From Hermatobates lingyangjiaoensis (lineage: Eukaryota; Arthropoda; Insecta; Hemiptera; Hermatobatidae), in contig JAPFBL010001928.1 of the NCBI GenBank assembly GCA_026182355.1, positions 2,825,001-2,889,000 of the forward strand: a stretch of 64,000 nt of DNA, written 5' to 3'. A program made the translations under genes and the position numbers. Numbering within the stretch: the first letter of the stretch is position 1; the number at the start of each line of letters is the position of its first letter. The notes below the pieces were generated by a model, which saw only the letters and a program-made list of their open reading frames with translations, made no database searches and was not told the DNA's origin. Of the stretch, positions 1 through 11,260 are shown one piece after another.

Positions 1-519
1 TTTGATTTATTCCCTGAGCCATGGTCAACTCAAAGAACAATAGGAGGCCAATTACTTTCTTCAGCAGCCATTGCTATGATTAAAACTTTAGATAAGGAAG
101 AAATAAATTCGGTGAGACAGGTATTCGTATAATGCGAAGGGATGGTTCAGGAGTGATATCAACTGGAGGGAAATGATGGAGGTCATATATCCGACCATTG
201 TGCCTGTACCAAATAAAACTGGCATCTAGGGCTTTGAATCCTATTCAAACAGAATGAGTTACACACATATCTCCAGTTTTTCTCAACTAATGTTATGCTT
301 CATATCCCTTAAATTTGTAACATCTGATGTATTAACAGTATTCAATTTACTTATAATAGTTTAGTAGGGTAACTGCCTTTTAGGAGGAATTTTAGCAACT
401 GTCTTCGGTCTTTGCATGACCTCATCTAGTCTAGGGTTCTTTTATACGGAGGAATTATAAGTTAAGCTATAGTAGGAAATAATGTAAAACAGTTTAAATA
501 ATAACTCAAGACTGTACCT
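1..519. other. Unassigned AT-rich DNA
   Basis: I see no reading frame of note, tandem repeat or recognisable element end in this stretch. It could be intergenic or intronic. Confidence 0.5.
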
Positions 520-556
520 AAAAAAAATCTGTAGTGGCCTATACTCAACTAAAATA
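520..556 (-). repeat. Family X right-end motif, solitary copy
   Basis: On the minus strand this reads as the conserved right terminus of family X: a TTGAGT...AGGCCACT...AGATTTTTT block preceded by a decayed TTTACTTATAGTAAAG. Better copies are near 31738, 33513 and 61690. It is the only copy in minus orientation. It may be the far end of the family X copy at 1390-2240, with the MITE at 754-1197 between them, but the intervening sequence does not align well by eye. Confidence 0.55.
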
Positions 557-745
557 TGCAAATTATTGAATAAACTCATAAAGAGTCAATTTCTTTACTT
601 AATGTGGTTATCATAGGAATGTATTGTCGAACTTTGTACTAATATTATTGTTATTATAATGGATATGAAGCTTATGAACAATGGCTTAAACTGGTCGTAT
701 TTTGAAGTATATCAAACACCACGGTTGGAATGGACTAACGAGACA

Positions 746-1205
746 ATCTAGATCAGTGTTTCCCAAAGTGGGCGGTACGTTGATGTGATATCCGGGGGGG
801 GGGGGGGGGGGATGCAAAAAGGAGCGGGGATTCTATTTCCATAAATTGAAAATGTTCTTGCAATATAATTTGTAAATTTAAGTGAAAACACGACATGCAA
901 ACTTCTAGGAAACGGTTTCTTAAAATCATTTGTTTTGATAATTCATTTTTATGTTAAAAATATATTCTCCCCTAAGTTTATTTTATTGTGTATTAATTCT
1001 TTTGCATAAATATGCTATGAAACAATACATCTACTGGATTCTAAATAAATATTTGATTAGTAATTATTTTAATTTAATTATTAAAATGTTACTCATTTGG
1101 TTATTTAGTCTAGGAATCTGATTATTATTCAAGGGTGTTGAGTTATAGGTTTATGGACCCAAGGGGGCGGTCACTCGAAAAAGTTTGGGAAACACTGATC
1201 TAGAT
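746..1205. mobile_element. hAT-type MITE with 8-bp target duplication
   Basis: The element proper is 754-1197 (444 bp). It starts CAGTGTTTCCCAAAGT and ends with the near reverse complement AAGTTTGGGAAACACTG. It is flanked on both sides by ATCTAGAT (746-753 and 1198-1205), a perfect 8-bp target-site duplication. Eight-bp duplications and CAGTG... termini are hallmarks of the hAT superfamily. No transposase frame is present, so it is non-autonomous. The terminal repeats continue as GGGCGG-type sequence, and an 18-base G run lies at 794-811. The intact duplication suggests a fairly recent insertion. The duplicated octamer is itself a palindrome. Confidence 0.88.
794..811. repeat. Poly-G run inside the MITE
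   Basis: Eighteen consecutive G residues near the left end of the hAT MITE. This is unusual in such AT-rich DNA and prone to length error or polymorphism. Confidence 0.9.
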
Positions 1206-1389
1206 TAATAGAATAAAACTATAATAAATCAGGGCTAGATCAGTCTTCCATGTTCAAATCAATGCCTAAGTAGAGATTTTATTTAAAATCTTTCTTATAG
1301 GCAAGAGTAAAACTATTTGAATATTAAAAATGAATTTCGAAAGTTACCAAGTGTAATATCTACAACTATTTCTGCTTTAACTTCCCTTG

Positions 1390-2240
1390 CTTTGTAAACA
1401 TTGTGAATAAATCCCACAGCTATAGTAGGTGACCCATTAACCCAGGATGTATAGTCAATTATTCTAGCTTTATTGCTTTTGCTGTAATTGAAATTTCACA
1501 AATTTATTTTAATAAATTACTTATTTCCTGTTCAATTTTCGGGCGAAATTTTATTGTTTATTAACGAGCCATTTAGCGTTAAGAAAATATTTTAAAAAAA
1601 CGGAAAATTTATTATAATGCCCGTTTGGGTAATGTAGTTTTGAAAAAAAATATTTGAACTCATCCTTCATATAATGCACTATTTTTATGCATAATTTAAT
1701 TTTATCCGTCAAACGGGATGGATGAAATCTGCCTCAGAAGCTCTCCTATCGTAAGTCAACATTTTGACATTATATTTAAAAAAAAAAAAAAAATTTCCGT
1801 TATTTTAAAAATATGAAGATTTTTCCAGTTACTGTTTCTGTTGCTTTTATAATAATCCCTAAATTTCAAGACTCTAGAATTAGTAGTTTAGAGAAAAAAT
1901 GTTTAAAAACACATTTTGGCAAAAAAAAACCAATATACCGATAATGCATAATTGCTCTCAAACTGTACAGCAGATCTAAGCCATGAGGCCCATTTTTTTT
2001 ATGAAGTATTAATTTGATCCATCAAAGATTGCAGGCTTAAGCGTCTACACAAAACTTTTGGATACATACTCACCCATGCACGTAGGCACCCAGCCAACCA
2101 CACATACCCACATCACAAACATCAACGAAAAAATGTTATAAAACGACTTTGGGGACTTCAGACATGTAATTCTGTAAAAATCTCGGATTACATTTTTTCA
2201 CGATCACTATATTTTACTTATTGTAAAGTAATAAAAGAAA
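1390..2240 (-). repeat. Family X dispersed repeat, copy 1 (diverged)
   Basis: Read on the minus strand from about 2240, it begins with ACTTTACAATAAGTAAAAT, then ATAGTGATCGTGAAAAA, a decayed GT-rich block, and TCTTTGATGGATCAA, in the same order as copies 2-4. It continues collinearly through the GACG(or AACG)CTAAA...GGCTC segment to a GGGTCACCTACTATA segment near 1410. It is the most diverged copy, with its GT block broken up by substitutions. No protein-coding capacity is visible and the class is unknown. Confidence 0.75.
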
Positions 2241-2245
2241 AATTC

Positions 2246-2318
2246 AATGATTGTCAAGAAATTTGATATTATGTTTACTTGGAGTAAAGTTTAGTGTATG
2301 CTAGTCCAGACTCTTTGT
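2246..2318 (+). repeat. Family X right-end motif
   Basis: TTGTCAAGAAATTTGATATTATGTTTACTT, then AGTAAAGTTTAGTGTATGCTAGTCCAGA (quoted in pieces), matches the right terminus of family X and the copy at 61681-61744. It abuts the left end of family X copy 1, which lies in the opposite orientation, so two termini meet head to head. The 60-codon open frame over 2294-2476 looks like a chance T-rich frame. Confidence 0.6.
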
Positions 2319-3120
2319 TTTTATTTTTTTTTTCTATTTTACACTTTGAGACTATAATTATATTTCTTTTCGTTCCTTTATTTTCTCTTCAGTTCGCATT
2401 TTTCTTGTTTCTACTTCATTTAGCCGCTGTCGTCTCTTCGTCACATTACTTCCTGAGACTACGACTAGTAAGGTAGTTAAAATAATAAGCATTTAATATT
2501 GAAACTATTGATCCAAATGGACGAAACATTTTTTTTTATAATATATATGTGCTTATACCATGTAGAGAAGATAGGCTAACGGTGCAGAGATCCTAGCTTT
2601 TTGCGAAAACAATAAACAAAGCTCTGGGCTGGATGTGCCTTGAGCTCTTTGTTGAGGCAGTTTTTCTTTTGTGGCGCCTTATCTGGGATTGAAGGTCTCC
2701 TCCCTCTATCCTTTATCCTTTTTTGTTTACAACACGTTACCCACAAGAATACATTTCCAAACCTAATTAAATTCCATTCTTTGACTGACGCTTTCTGATT
2801 ACAGCTAAATTAATTAAATTAAAACACATCTCCTAAATGAATATCATTGTTTTTTTCCTATGCTCAGTATTAATTAATAGTTTACTAGTAATATACACTA
2901 GATAGATGCAACTTTTAAAAGTTTAGTCAATAAGAATTAGAAGTAGATGAGTTGAATTACGTTCCTAACTAATTGAAATATTTTAACAAAAATATATAAA
3001 ACGTATTTTTTGTCATGAAAAATAATTGATTTAAATATTTTTCAGAGTTCTTTTGAAAATGGGATACTCGAAAATCCCTAAAAAATTTTTCGGTTTCTTT
3101 CACAACTTTTAGAGGTGATT
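2319..3120. other. Unassigned AT-rich DNA
   Basis: T-rich low-complexity sequence with a slightly more GC-balanced patch around 2600-2720. No element ends or coding signal recognised. Confidence 0.5.
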
Positions 3121-3124
3121 TTCT

Positions 3125-3265
3125 TTTAACAAGATTTCACAATAAAAACGAGAAATAACAGTCAATGTTCAATTGGATTTTGACTCTGACGAAGACCGCC
3201 TGTTACGGTTGAAAGATCTTAGTCTTGTTTTCCCATTTCATTGTAGTTTATTCATTGTATATATA
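3125..3265 (+). mobile_element. Solo PLE terminal repeat with hammerhead-like core
   Basis: CTGACGA (3186-3192), a hairpin ACCG...CGGT and GAAA (3211-3214) reproduce the conserved core of a hammerhead ribozyme. The same block follows the GIY-YIG frames near 43207 and 47996, which assigns it to PLE family 2. The left part (3128-3180) is an inverted copy of the end sequence containing TTATTTCACGTG, so the piece is partly palindromic. It ends in a short TA-rich tract. Cleavage activity is unproven. Confidence 0.6.
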
Positions 3266-3588
3266 CACATTAACATACAGGAAGGTATTAACATACTAAC
3301 ATAAAGAATTTTAGTTATTTTTCTGATTTCTTACTGCATTTTAGGTGTGGATATATGTTGGTGGATAAGTGCGGCAGTTATTATGGTATAAAAATACTAT
3401 TAAAGTACAGAAAACAGCTTTTTGGTACAGAACAGCTAGGGTCTCCTCTACAATACCACTACCAGAACATGTCTCCATGGATAGAAGTGACCACAGGTCG
3501 TAGTAATTTTAACACTTAATAAACTCTAATCACAACTAAAAAGGGAAGAACACGTTATAACAAGCGTGGTGGAGATAACATTAATCTA

Positions 3589-3734
3589 GACGACGCGATG
3601 ATTATAGCTTATGAAAATAATAAAAATAAGAGGCTTATAAAAGAAATGATTCACAGAAAACAAAAAATGCATGTAACAAAAAAACGGATACTGATAACCT
3701 AAGTAAAATGTTTAGTCTATTAATTAGTAACTAA
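3589..3734 (+). pseudogene. PLE GIY-YIG C-terminal remnant
   Basis: The translation contains NKRLIKEMIH and, in a second frame, NKKTDTDNLS, ending at TAA 3732-3734. These match the last 35 residues of the GIY-YIG frame at 37431-38411 (NKRLIKEMIH ... RKTDTDNLSR). A frameshift in the A-rich stretch around 3655-3667 separates the two blocks. The rest of the element is missing. It is a decayed 3' fragment of PLE family 1, directly followed by family X copy 2. Confidence 0.75.
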
Positions 3735-3764
3735 AAACATTTCGTTAGTTTCCAGTTTCTTTTT

Positions 3765-5612
3765 ACTTTGCTATAAGTAAAATATAGTGATCGTGAAAAA
3801 ATTCGATCTTGAGATTTTGACGGAATTATATATTTTGAGGTCCCAAAAGTCGTTTTACGATGTTTTCTCGATGATGTCTGTGTTTGTGTGTGTGGGTGGG
3901 TGAGTGTATAGCATTGCTTGTTACCACGCTACAGTCCAGAATGGATCAAGTTGATATTTTACACAAAACTGGGCCCCATAGTGAAGATGATCCCTATTGT
4001 TTGGGGAGAATTACGTATGACGGGAAAGTTACTTTTTCTGCCAAAAACCGGTTTTAGAAAACATTTTTTTCTCCTAAACTGCTAATGCTAGAGTATTAAA
4101 ATTTTGGCAATATCTTTGACCTTAAAAATGCTAGAAAATAAAAATATATTCAGAATTTTAAAACATCGGGGAATATTTTTTTTTCAATAAAATGTAAAAA
4201 TTTTGACTTATAATTCAATCTCAAACCTTGTGAGAGCAGCGATACAAGCCATACTGTTTGATGGATCAAAATGAAACTATGCCTAAAAATAGAACATCAT
4301 GTGGAGAATGAGTTGAGATAATTTTTTTCAAAATTACATTCTTCAAAAAGTTTAGTATGATTTCTGTTTTCAGAAAATCTTTTTTTTTGACGCTAAACGG
4401 CTCATTAAAAAATCATTAAAATTTGACCAAAAATTGAACAAAAAATTAGCAATTCATAAAAAAATTTATGAAATTTCAATTACGACAAAGAATGAAATTC
4501 TTACATGTAAAAAATCAACAACAATAGAGCATATGAAACGTATAATTTCTGATTCTTTTTATGGTATGATGGGTTTGTCTAACAAAATGTTCTAATCAAT
4601 CTATATGTTGCACCATTCTACAAAGGTTAATATCAGATGCTGATTTTTTTAAGTTTATGATTGACATTATTATTGGGTAGTATTGAAGTTTTTGGAATGA
4701 GCTTTTTCGTCCTATGTAAGGGCTTGTATGTTTTTGTCTAATTTCCAGTTTTTTCACTCTTCTAGTCTAATAGTTCATACCATTATTTTTAAAAATTTCA
4801 AACTTCCGCCTTTTAAATTTAAAATTATACAGAGAAGCCAGCTTTGAACTTGATTTGAGAATGCAAAAGTGGCTAATTACCCATATATTATCTCTCAATA
4901 TACATTTATAGCAAACTTATAACAGAGTACAGCACGTGGGAAAAAATAACATTCACTCAGAGTAAATTGGTTTTTTATGATTTTTCACTAAGGGAAAGAA
5001 AAGTGCGTTTTTAAAAAACTCTAGCATGCCATAAAATTTCCATTATAATAATTTAATAAAAGGCCAAAAATATAGAACATTATTCCGAATTAAAAAAAAA
5101 TTCTTTTAAAAGTAATAAATTAAATTATCCTAGATCTTAAATTAAACATCTTAAATTATCTGAAAACGACATTTTATCTTACATGTTTATTACATATCAG
5201 ACAAACACTCTGTAATGTTTTTAAAATACTTAAAATATTTTCAAGTTTTAAATTGGAAAATTTGTCTTAGGTATTAAATATATAATTAGTTCAGATAAAC
5301 TATGTAACAGATCCATGGGCTATTGGGGCAAAAGCCATACTCTCTTGTAGGAAATTATTTCGTATAAGCAAATTTTCACTTGGCTTTTCATAATGTTATT
5401 ATGATGTAGTTATACTAATAATTGTATATCCATTAATTGTGTGACGTATAAAAAAGGCTTATCTATTGATAAGTGGATCAATCACTATCTGTACTACCTC
5501 AGAAATGGAAGACTAATAAACATCTCCCATTTAGACGATTTTATTATGCTTAAATAGGACTTTATATATTATATACCCACGAAGTTTGATATTAAGTTTA
5601 TTTTTAATTTGT
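3765..5612 (+). repeat. Family X dispersed repeat, copy 2
   Basis: It starts with TACTTTGCTATAAGTAAAAT and ATAGTGATCGTGAAAAAATT. A GT/GGGTGGGTGAGTG block lies at about 3875-3905, followed by TTACCACGCTACAGTCCAGA and GATGGATCAAGTTGATATTT. It stays collinear with copy 4 (30005-31786) to the segment containing ATCAATCACTATCTGTACTA near 5490 and a decayed right end near 5610. Length is about 1.85 kb. No protein is encoded. The shared order of many blocks over the full length shows a single dispersed element, not a shared microsatellite. Confidence 0.85.
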
Positions 5613-6624
5613 TATTGTTGTAATAATATGAAAATTATTTTAAGTCAATAGCGCTATCAATTTATATAAACTTAGAATATAAAGAAGTAAATGCTTGCAC
5701 TAAACTTATGCTAAACTTTTTAATTTAATTGCTCTATTTCTTACTTTATTGAACTGAACTTGCATCAGTGCAAGAAAGAAAACTTCATAAGTATTATTTG
5801 CTTTTGATGAAACTGCAGAAGATTGTTTAATACAATTTCAGATTGAAATACTGTGAAACATTTATTTGCTCTCCTAATAAATTAAGACGCCATTGTTAAG
5901 ATATAGTGGGGGTAGTTTTCTCAGTAGAATGAATGTGAGCGAACTTTTGAACCCTGTAGTTAGATACATGTCTCAACACGTCAGTTGCCTTCGCGCTTCG
6001 CCTGACAGGACAGAACAAAATTACGTCTCATCATGCTAAGGTATGCCTATTTGCTCATAGATCATGTCCTATGATATTATTTTTCATCATTTTATTTATA
6101 CATACCTCCCATACATTGAAAACAATATTTTATGCATTATACCTGTATTAAAAGTTAAATGGAAGTTACTTTACTTCTTTTTGATCCATCAATATCAAAC
6201 AAAAAAGTATTGGTTCATATAAATTTTAGTGTAAAAATATTTATAAAGCTAATCTAAAATAATTTGTTTGAAATACTTAAATAAACTTGTTTACAATGAA
6301 ATTAACAATGCATAATTTAATTTTTTGGTCCGGTTGTTTTATATTATTTTACTAAGCAATGGTAATGAGCTAGTTTATCCCCTCAACACATTCCACGTTC
6401 CTTTTCAACTACTCACTAATTAGAGTTTCACTTCTATTAATTATGATTTGTAAATATGTTTCTGAAATTTACTTATTTAGAGTGTAGACTGTGGACTGTA
6501 GTGTGTACAGCAGCATTTCGATACAATAATACTTTGGTCCCATGTACAATATTAGAGGATCTGATAATATATATCCCCTTAAAAAACTGTATTTCGAAAT
6601 TTTAACCCGGAATACATCTGTTTA
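5613..6624. other. Unassigned DNA between two family X copies
   Basis: AT-rich sequence without recognised repeats or coding frames. A slightly GC-richer patch lies around 5940-6020. Confidence 0.5.
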
Positions 6625-7446
6625 CTTTTATATAAGCAAAAGTATAGTGATCGTGAAAAAATGATCTTGATGAAAAAACGATTTTGATAAAATTGTATGT
6701 TTTGAGGTCACAAAAGTCGTTTTATGAAGTTTTTTCGATGATGTCTGTGTGTATATGTGGGTGGGTGAGTGTGTTAGCATTGCTTGTTACCACGCTACGG
6801 TCCAGAATCTTTGATGGATCAAGTTGATATTTTACACAAAAATGGGCGTCACAGCGTAGATGATCTTTATTGTTTGGGAAAAATTATGCATGACGAGAAA
6901 GTCACTTTAATTGCCAAAAAAAAGTTTAAAATGTTGGCCTTATCTTGGAGGTTACAAACTCAATAAACGAAAAATATATTCAGAATTTTATAACAACGGG
7001 AAATATTTTTTTTTAATAAAATCTAAAATTTTTGACTTATAATTCAATCTCAAAGCTTGTGAGAGCGATACAAGCCATACCGTTGGACAGATCAAAATGA
7101 AACTAAGCTTAAAAATAGAACATTATATGGAGAATGATTTGAGATATTTTTTTTCAAAATTTCATTCACCAAAGGGGCGTTAAAGTACGATTTCTGTTTT
7201 CATAAAATGTTTTTTTGACGCTAAACAGCTCATTTAAAAATCATGAAAATTTGGCCAAAACTGGAACACAAAATATCCAATTTGTAAAACAAAATGCATG
7301 AAATTTCAATCAAGGCAAAGTGCAATAAATCTGCAAAAACTGTTTGTTTATCCTAGACCAAGCGATCACCTGCTATACTTGTCGGATATTTTTATATTTT
7401 TTTACATTGACTTAGAATTTTTTTGAGCGAATCCACTGAGATAACA
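6625..7446 (+). repeat. Family X dispersed repeat, copy 3 (right-truncated)
   Basis: It begins near TTATATAAGCAAAAGTATAG and TGATCGTGAAAAA, carries GTGGGTGGGTGAGTGTG at about 6755-6775, and continues through TTACCACGCTACGGTCCAGA to the segment CCTGCTATACTTGTCGG (7371 on) and a CACTGAGATAA block near 7435. The right half present in copies 2 and 4 is absent; a (TA)n tract follows at 7499. The 60-codon frame 6784-6966 is a translation of this repeat, not a gene. Confidence 0.85.
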
Positions 7447-7498
7447 TTGATGTTTATAATAGAAAAATTTAAATAATTTTTGCCTGCTGCCTGTTTAT

Positions 7499-7523
7499 AA
7501 ATATATATATATATATATATATT
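7499..7523. repeat. (TA)n microsatellite
   Basis: About twelve TA dinucleotides just beyond the truncated end of family X copy 3. Confidence 0.95.
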
Positions 7524-8569
7524 CATGATTAATTGAGTTGTTGAAGCTGTAAAGGTTTTTGTATAATATTCTATTCTAACGGGAACGCTTACAAACCCAT
7601 ATGCTTAAGTTTTATATGGAGAAATATGGTTCATAAATGCCTCAAAATTTGTACTTTAACTTTAATATAATTCGTAAGGATATAATAATGAATTCTAAGC
7701 TGTACCCACGAATAATTGAAACTGTTTCCTTATTTCCTTTTTCACATGGTATTTTGCTTATAATACTGAATTCTGTTAACATGCGGCTGACTGATTTAAC
7801 TGAATCTTAATATTTTACGCTGATTCATTGTAATGTTTCTAGAAATATCAAGCGTTTCTAAAAATTGCTTATATGGTCTGAAAGAGCAAGTTCCTTTTCA
7901 GCATCATCTAGTAGATTTTTAAAAAGGCAATGCTTAATTATGTAGCAGGGTGTAAGGCTGTTTTAGTCTGGTATGAATAAAGTAAAGAGATTTTTAAAGT
8001 GCATTGGAAACTGACCGAATTAACCATTTAAGCCTTAGGCAGAAATTATTATGAGATTGTACAACATGCAGTATGTGATCAACTTTATCGATAACATCAA
8101 CCTTTCTGCCATCTCATTCTACATCATTTTTACTTATCTACGCTCTTATATTACAGTTATCATTTCCACCTATATACCCTCTTAAATTGTAGCTATTATT
8201 TCTATCTACCTAGGTTATTATATTATTGCTGTTTTATTGGCGTATCTACATTTTATGTTACATCTCTACAACATTAATTTAAACTTATCTAAACTCTTAT
8301 ACGTTTTATAGGGAATATTACAACTTACCTATGCTCTTTATGTTGAACCTAGTACATAAATTTATCTGCCTTATTATGTTATGCTGGTATTTCAACCTAT
8401 TTAAACAATTTTATTGGTGCTTTTATATAATAAACAATATTTCTAATATAATATAATAAAATAAGAAATATATTATTTCATGGTTATCTACCATTTTAGT
8501 AGTTATTATATTGTAATACAATACTGTCCTAATGTGTAGCAATTTTTTCACATATCTACGACACTATAA
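7524..8569. other. Unassigned DNA with a decayed short-period repeat
   Basis: Around 8100-8450 the phrases CTTAT, TCTAC and TTATATTAC recur every 35-50 bases with a CTAC/CTATG motif, suggesting an old, heavily mutated tandem array. The remainder shows no element ends or coding signal. Confidence 0.4.
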
Positions 8570-8589
8570 ATTAGACCCAGATGCAACGG

Positions 8590-8720
8590 GTGCCGTTGCG
8601 TCTACACCGTGCTTTGTCTCTCTTTTTCTTTTATCCTGAAGACGGATTGCCCGAAAATTAGAGTTTGTAAATGTGTTTCTTTATTCTGTGTGTTATTCTT
8701 CTTGAATTTTGAACTCATAT
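8590..8720 (+). mobile_element. PLE-like terminal repeat, CTGAAGA type
   Basis: CCTGAAGACGGATTGCCCGA then AAATTAGAGTTTGTAAATGT and a T-rich segment matches the right arm of the foldback at 36718-36930. The CTGAAGA, a short GG/CC hairpin and GAAA resemble a hammerhead core, with a weak stem II. Upstream, GCCGTTGCGTCTACA matches the loop of the 36.8-kb foldback (GCCGTTGCGTCTACAACATG), so this is the same family. A TA-rich run follows. Confidence 0.6.
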
Positions 8721-8730
8721 ATATATAAAG

Positions 8731-8848
8731 ATTTCACATAAACACGTGAAATAACAATCAATGATCAAACCACAATAAGAAAATGGGAAAGCAAGACTAA
8801 GATCTTTCCCATTTTCTTATTGTGGTTTGATCATTGATATATATATAA
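8731..8848. mobile_element. Foldback of PLE family 2 ends
   Basis: Arms 8757-8791 and 8804-8838 are perfect 35-base inverted repeats around a 12-base loop containing AAGACTAAGAT. Outside the left arm lies GATTTCACATAAACACGTGA, the end sequence that follows the hammerhead-like block of PLE family 2. The structure is flanked by TA-rich tracts on both sides. The inverted arms contain TTATTGTGGTTTGATCATTG, also seen downstream of 43207. The 67-codon minus-strand frame across it (8817-9020) is incidental. Confidence 0.75.
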
Positions 8849-11147
8849 GTATACTTTGAGAGCAGACTTCTTTCTTTAAACAAATTTCGTTAAATGACTT
8901 GTTTATATCCAATCCTGTGTGTTTTCTACATACCTTCTCTAATTGTCTTATATGTGTCTTCCACTTCTTTGGTAACATATAAAACAATTCTCCAAATGAT
9001 TTATTTTTGATATTCACCATAAATAATAATATTAACCTAATTCACATTAATAATTACATTAACTTATAAACATTATTAAAACGAAATATACAATTTAAAA
9101 GTTACATCAAAACTAAACATAACCTATATATGTATATGTATATGATTTTCGGACAGTTTTAATACTTGTTTTTAAAAGTGGTTCCTCGTCAGAGTTAATA
9201 AGTCTTCTGATGTGCTACTGATGAATTCCACATGTGACTACCACTGGACGCTGACCGTCCTGATTGGTATGAGGCTAGAAATTTGTACAATAATGTGGTG
9301 TACCCTAAAACATGTGTCAATATGTTTTAAAAACGTGCTATTCTAATAATATTCATGCATTATTATTTATTTCGATAATTTTACTTATTTATTTCAATAG
9401 TATTTCTATTATTTATTTTTGGTGTCTTATTTATTTATTATGGTATGTATTTTATATACTTTTTTTATACTTTTATTTTATCAGGTTTTATTAATATTTC
9501 GTTAATATTTCTTTTACTTTCTCCTCGTCCCATAAAGTAGAAAAACTTACAAAGTTTTTCCGAGAAGAAGACTTCTGTCGCAGCAAGCTCTTTTGATTAG
9601 TACCATCACACTCCTGATGGCGATGGTGTCTTTATGTCTTCAGGAGTTTTGTGATTCAAAACGCATTTAAGTTTATATTTATAAACTTAAATATATTTAT
9701 ATTGATTAAATAAGTTTATATTTATAAACTTAAACAAAAAGCACTACATTTATAAGTCTCAAGACTTTTTAAAGAAGTAACTAAGTTAACTTAGTATTTT
9801 CAGTTAGATGCCTTTTGTAACTGCTACCCTTTGGTGGTATATGTACCATATTAGCGATGCAAGGGTCTGCAATGGGTAAAGTTCTATTGAGTGTATTCCA
9901 GATTGATACTGGCAAAATAAAACCGATACTGAAATTAACGTTTGACCTATATTAAACTATGGCTCCACTGAGAGTTTATATACGAAGTGGAGAACTGATA
10001 TTGTCAACTCGGTGGCAGCGCACTGTCTGAACAAACAACTTTATTATAAACTTAATTAAAATTATAATTAAAAGACTTCAAGTTGAGGTATAATTGAAGA
10101 AATTTCAATTTCACTCTTAAGGATTTACAAGAGAAATTAATGGAAACAATGAAATTAGGTAAGGTTTTAAGGTTTTGAAATTTTAGAAAGGTTTATATGT
10201 CTCAGCAAATAAAATCCGGACTGTTTTGGCTTATGAAATATCAAATCAGAGTTTTAGCATAATAGGAGACATTTCATGCCGAGTTAATTAAAATTATTAA
10301 TAAATATTTTTGGACCATTTCTTTTAGTTTAGCATATTGACATTGATAAAAGTTGTTTCCCTTTTGATTTGTTTTATAAACAACATATTCTTATAAAACT
10401 TTTCATTTTAAGTAACTCTATATTAGGATGTTTAAATATAGTAAATATACTAAAACTTTGATATCCATATAAAGTGAATGTACTTAATAATAAATTATTT
10501 TTACTTGTCACTTCGTGTGAACTAAGAATTTTTAAAAGATATGTAGAGATTCAGTTATATTAAGGGTTAGGTGGAGTGTAGCCTTCTGCCTGTTTGTATC
10601 GAAGATTCAACAAGTGGGAACTCAACATTTTGAATCTGTGAAATAGTTTAACTTCTTCATGATGCCCTTGGAGATGTAAAATATTTTTGAACTCTGTTAC
10701 TTCTCATGATCTGTACTTTACTGTCCATCATCAACTTAAATGTTGATGTTGTTTCCATTTATAATTTTGTATTTATTGTTACTTTTGGAGGTGACAGGAT
10801 GGTATAGTTAGCAATAGTTAGCTTCCGTTTTAGTTATTGACAAATCAAGTTAGTGGATTTTTGTTTTCATATTTTTTTTGTGATATGCATGATGTATGCT
10901 CAAATCACAAAATTAACTAATATTATACTCAAATCGTTAACGAAGTCATAAATGAATACAAATATGTCGTTACAATAATACGAGTAATATAGAGTTTGTC
11001 TGATTTTTTTAAATTAACTGTTTTTTTTTTAAACAGTTAGACTCAGTTTTGTGGATGAGTTATATTACTGCCTTAATTTCGCATCATTTAAAATTAATCT
11101 TTCTCAAGTTTATAGGGTTGTACTCTTAAAAGAATACCTTGTACACC
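8849..11147. other. Unassigned AT-rich DNA
   Basis: No coding region recognised. Two copies of a perfect 24-base palindrome (AAGTTTATATTTATAAACTT core) lie about 44 bases apart within 9667-9735. Local small ORFs are T-rich chance frames. Confidence 0.5.
9667..9735. repeat. Duplicated short palindrome
   Basis: The core AAGTTTATATTTATAAACTT occurs twice as a direct repeat with an AT-rich spacer. Each copy is self-complementary. It has no known function here and could be a simple AT-rich expansion. Confidence 0.7.
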
Positions 11148-11260
11148 AGGGCTCCCCAAACTTTTCATCACTACGAACTCTTCCCAAAATATTGTTCTTC
11201 TTATCAACCCCTATAAAACATTATTGAAAGTATCATATACATTTATATTGATAACTACTT
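11148..11260 (+). mobile_element. Left end of a hAT-like element (partner not found)
   Basis: CAGGGCTCCCCAAACTTTTC followed by CACTACGAACTCTTCCCAAA resembles hAT terminal inverted repeats and subterminal repeats. I could not find the matching right end, so the element is either truncated or too diverged to see. Confidence 0.4.
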
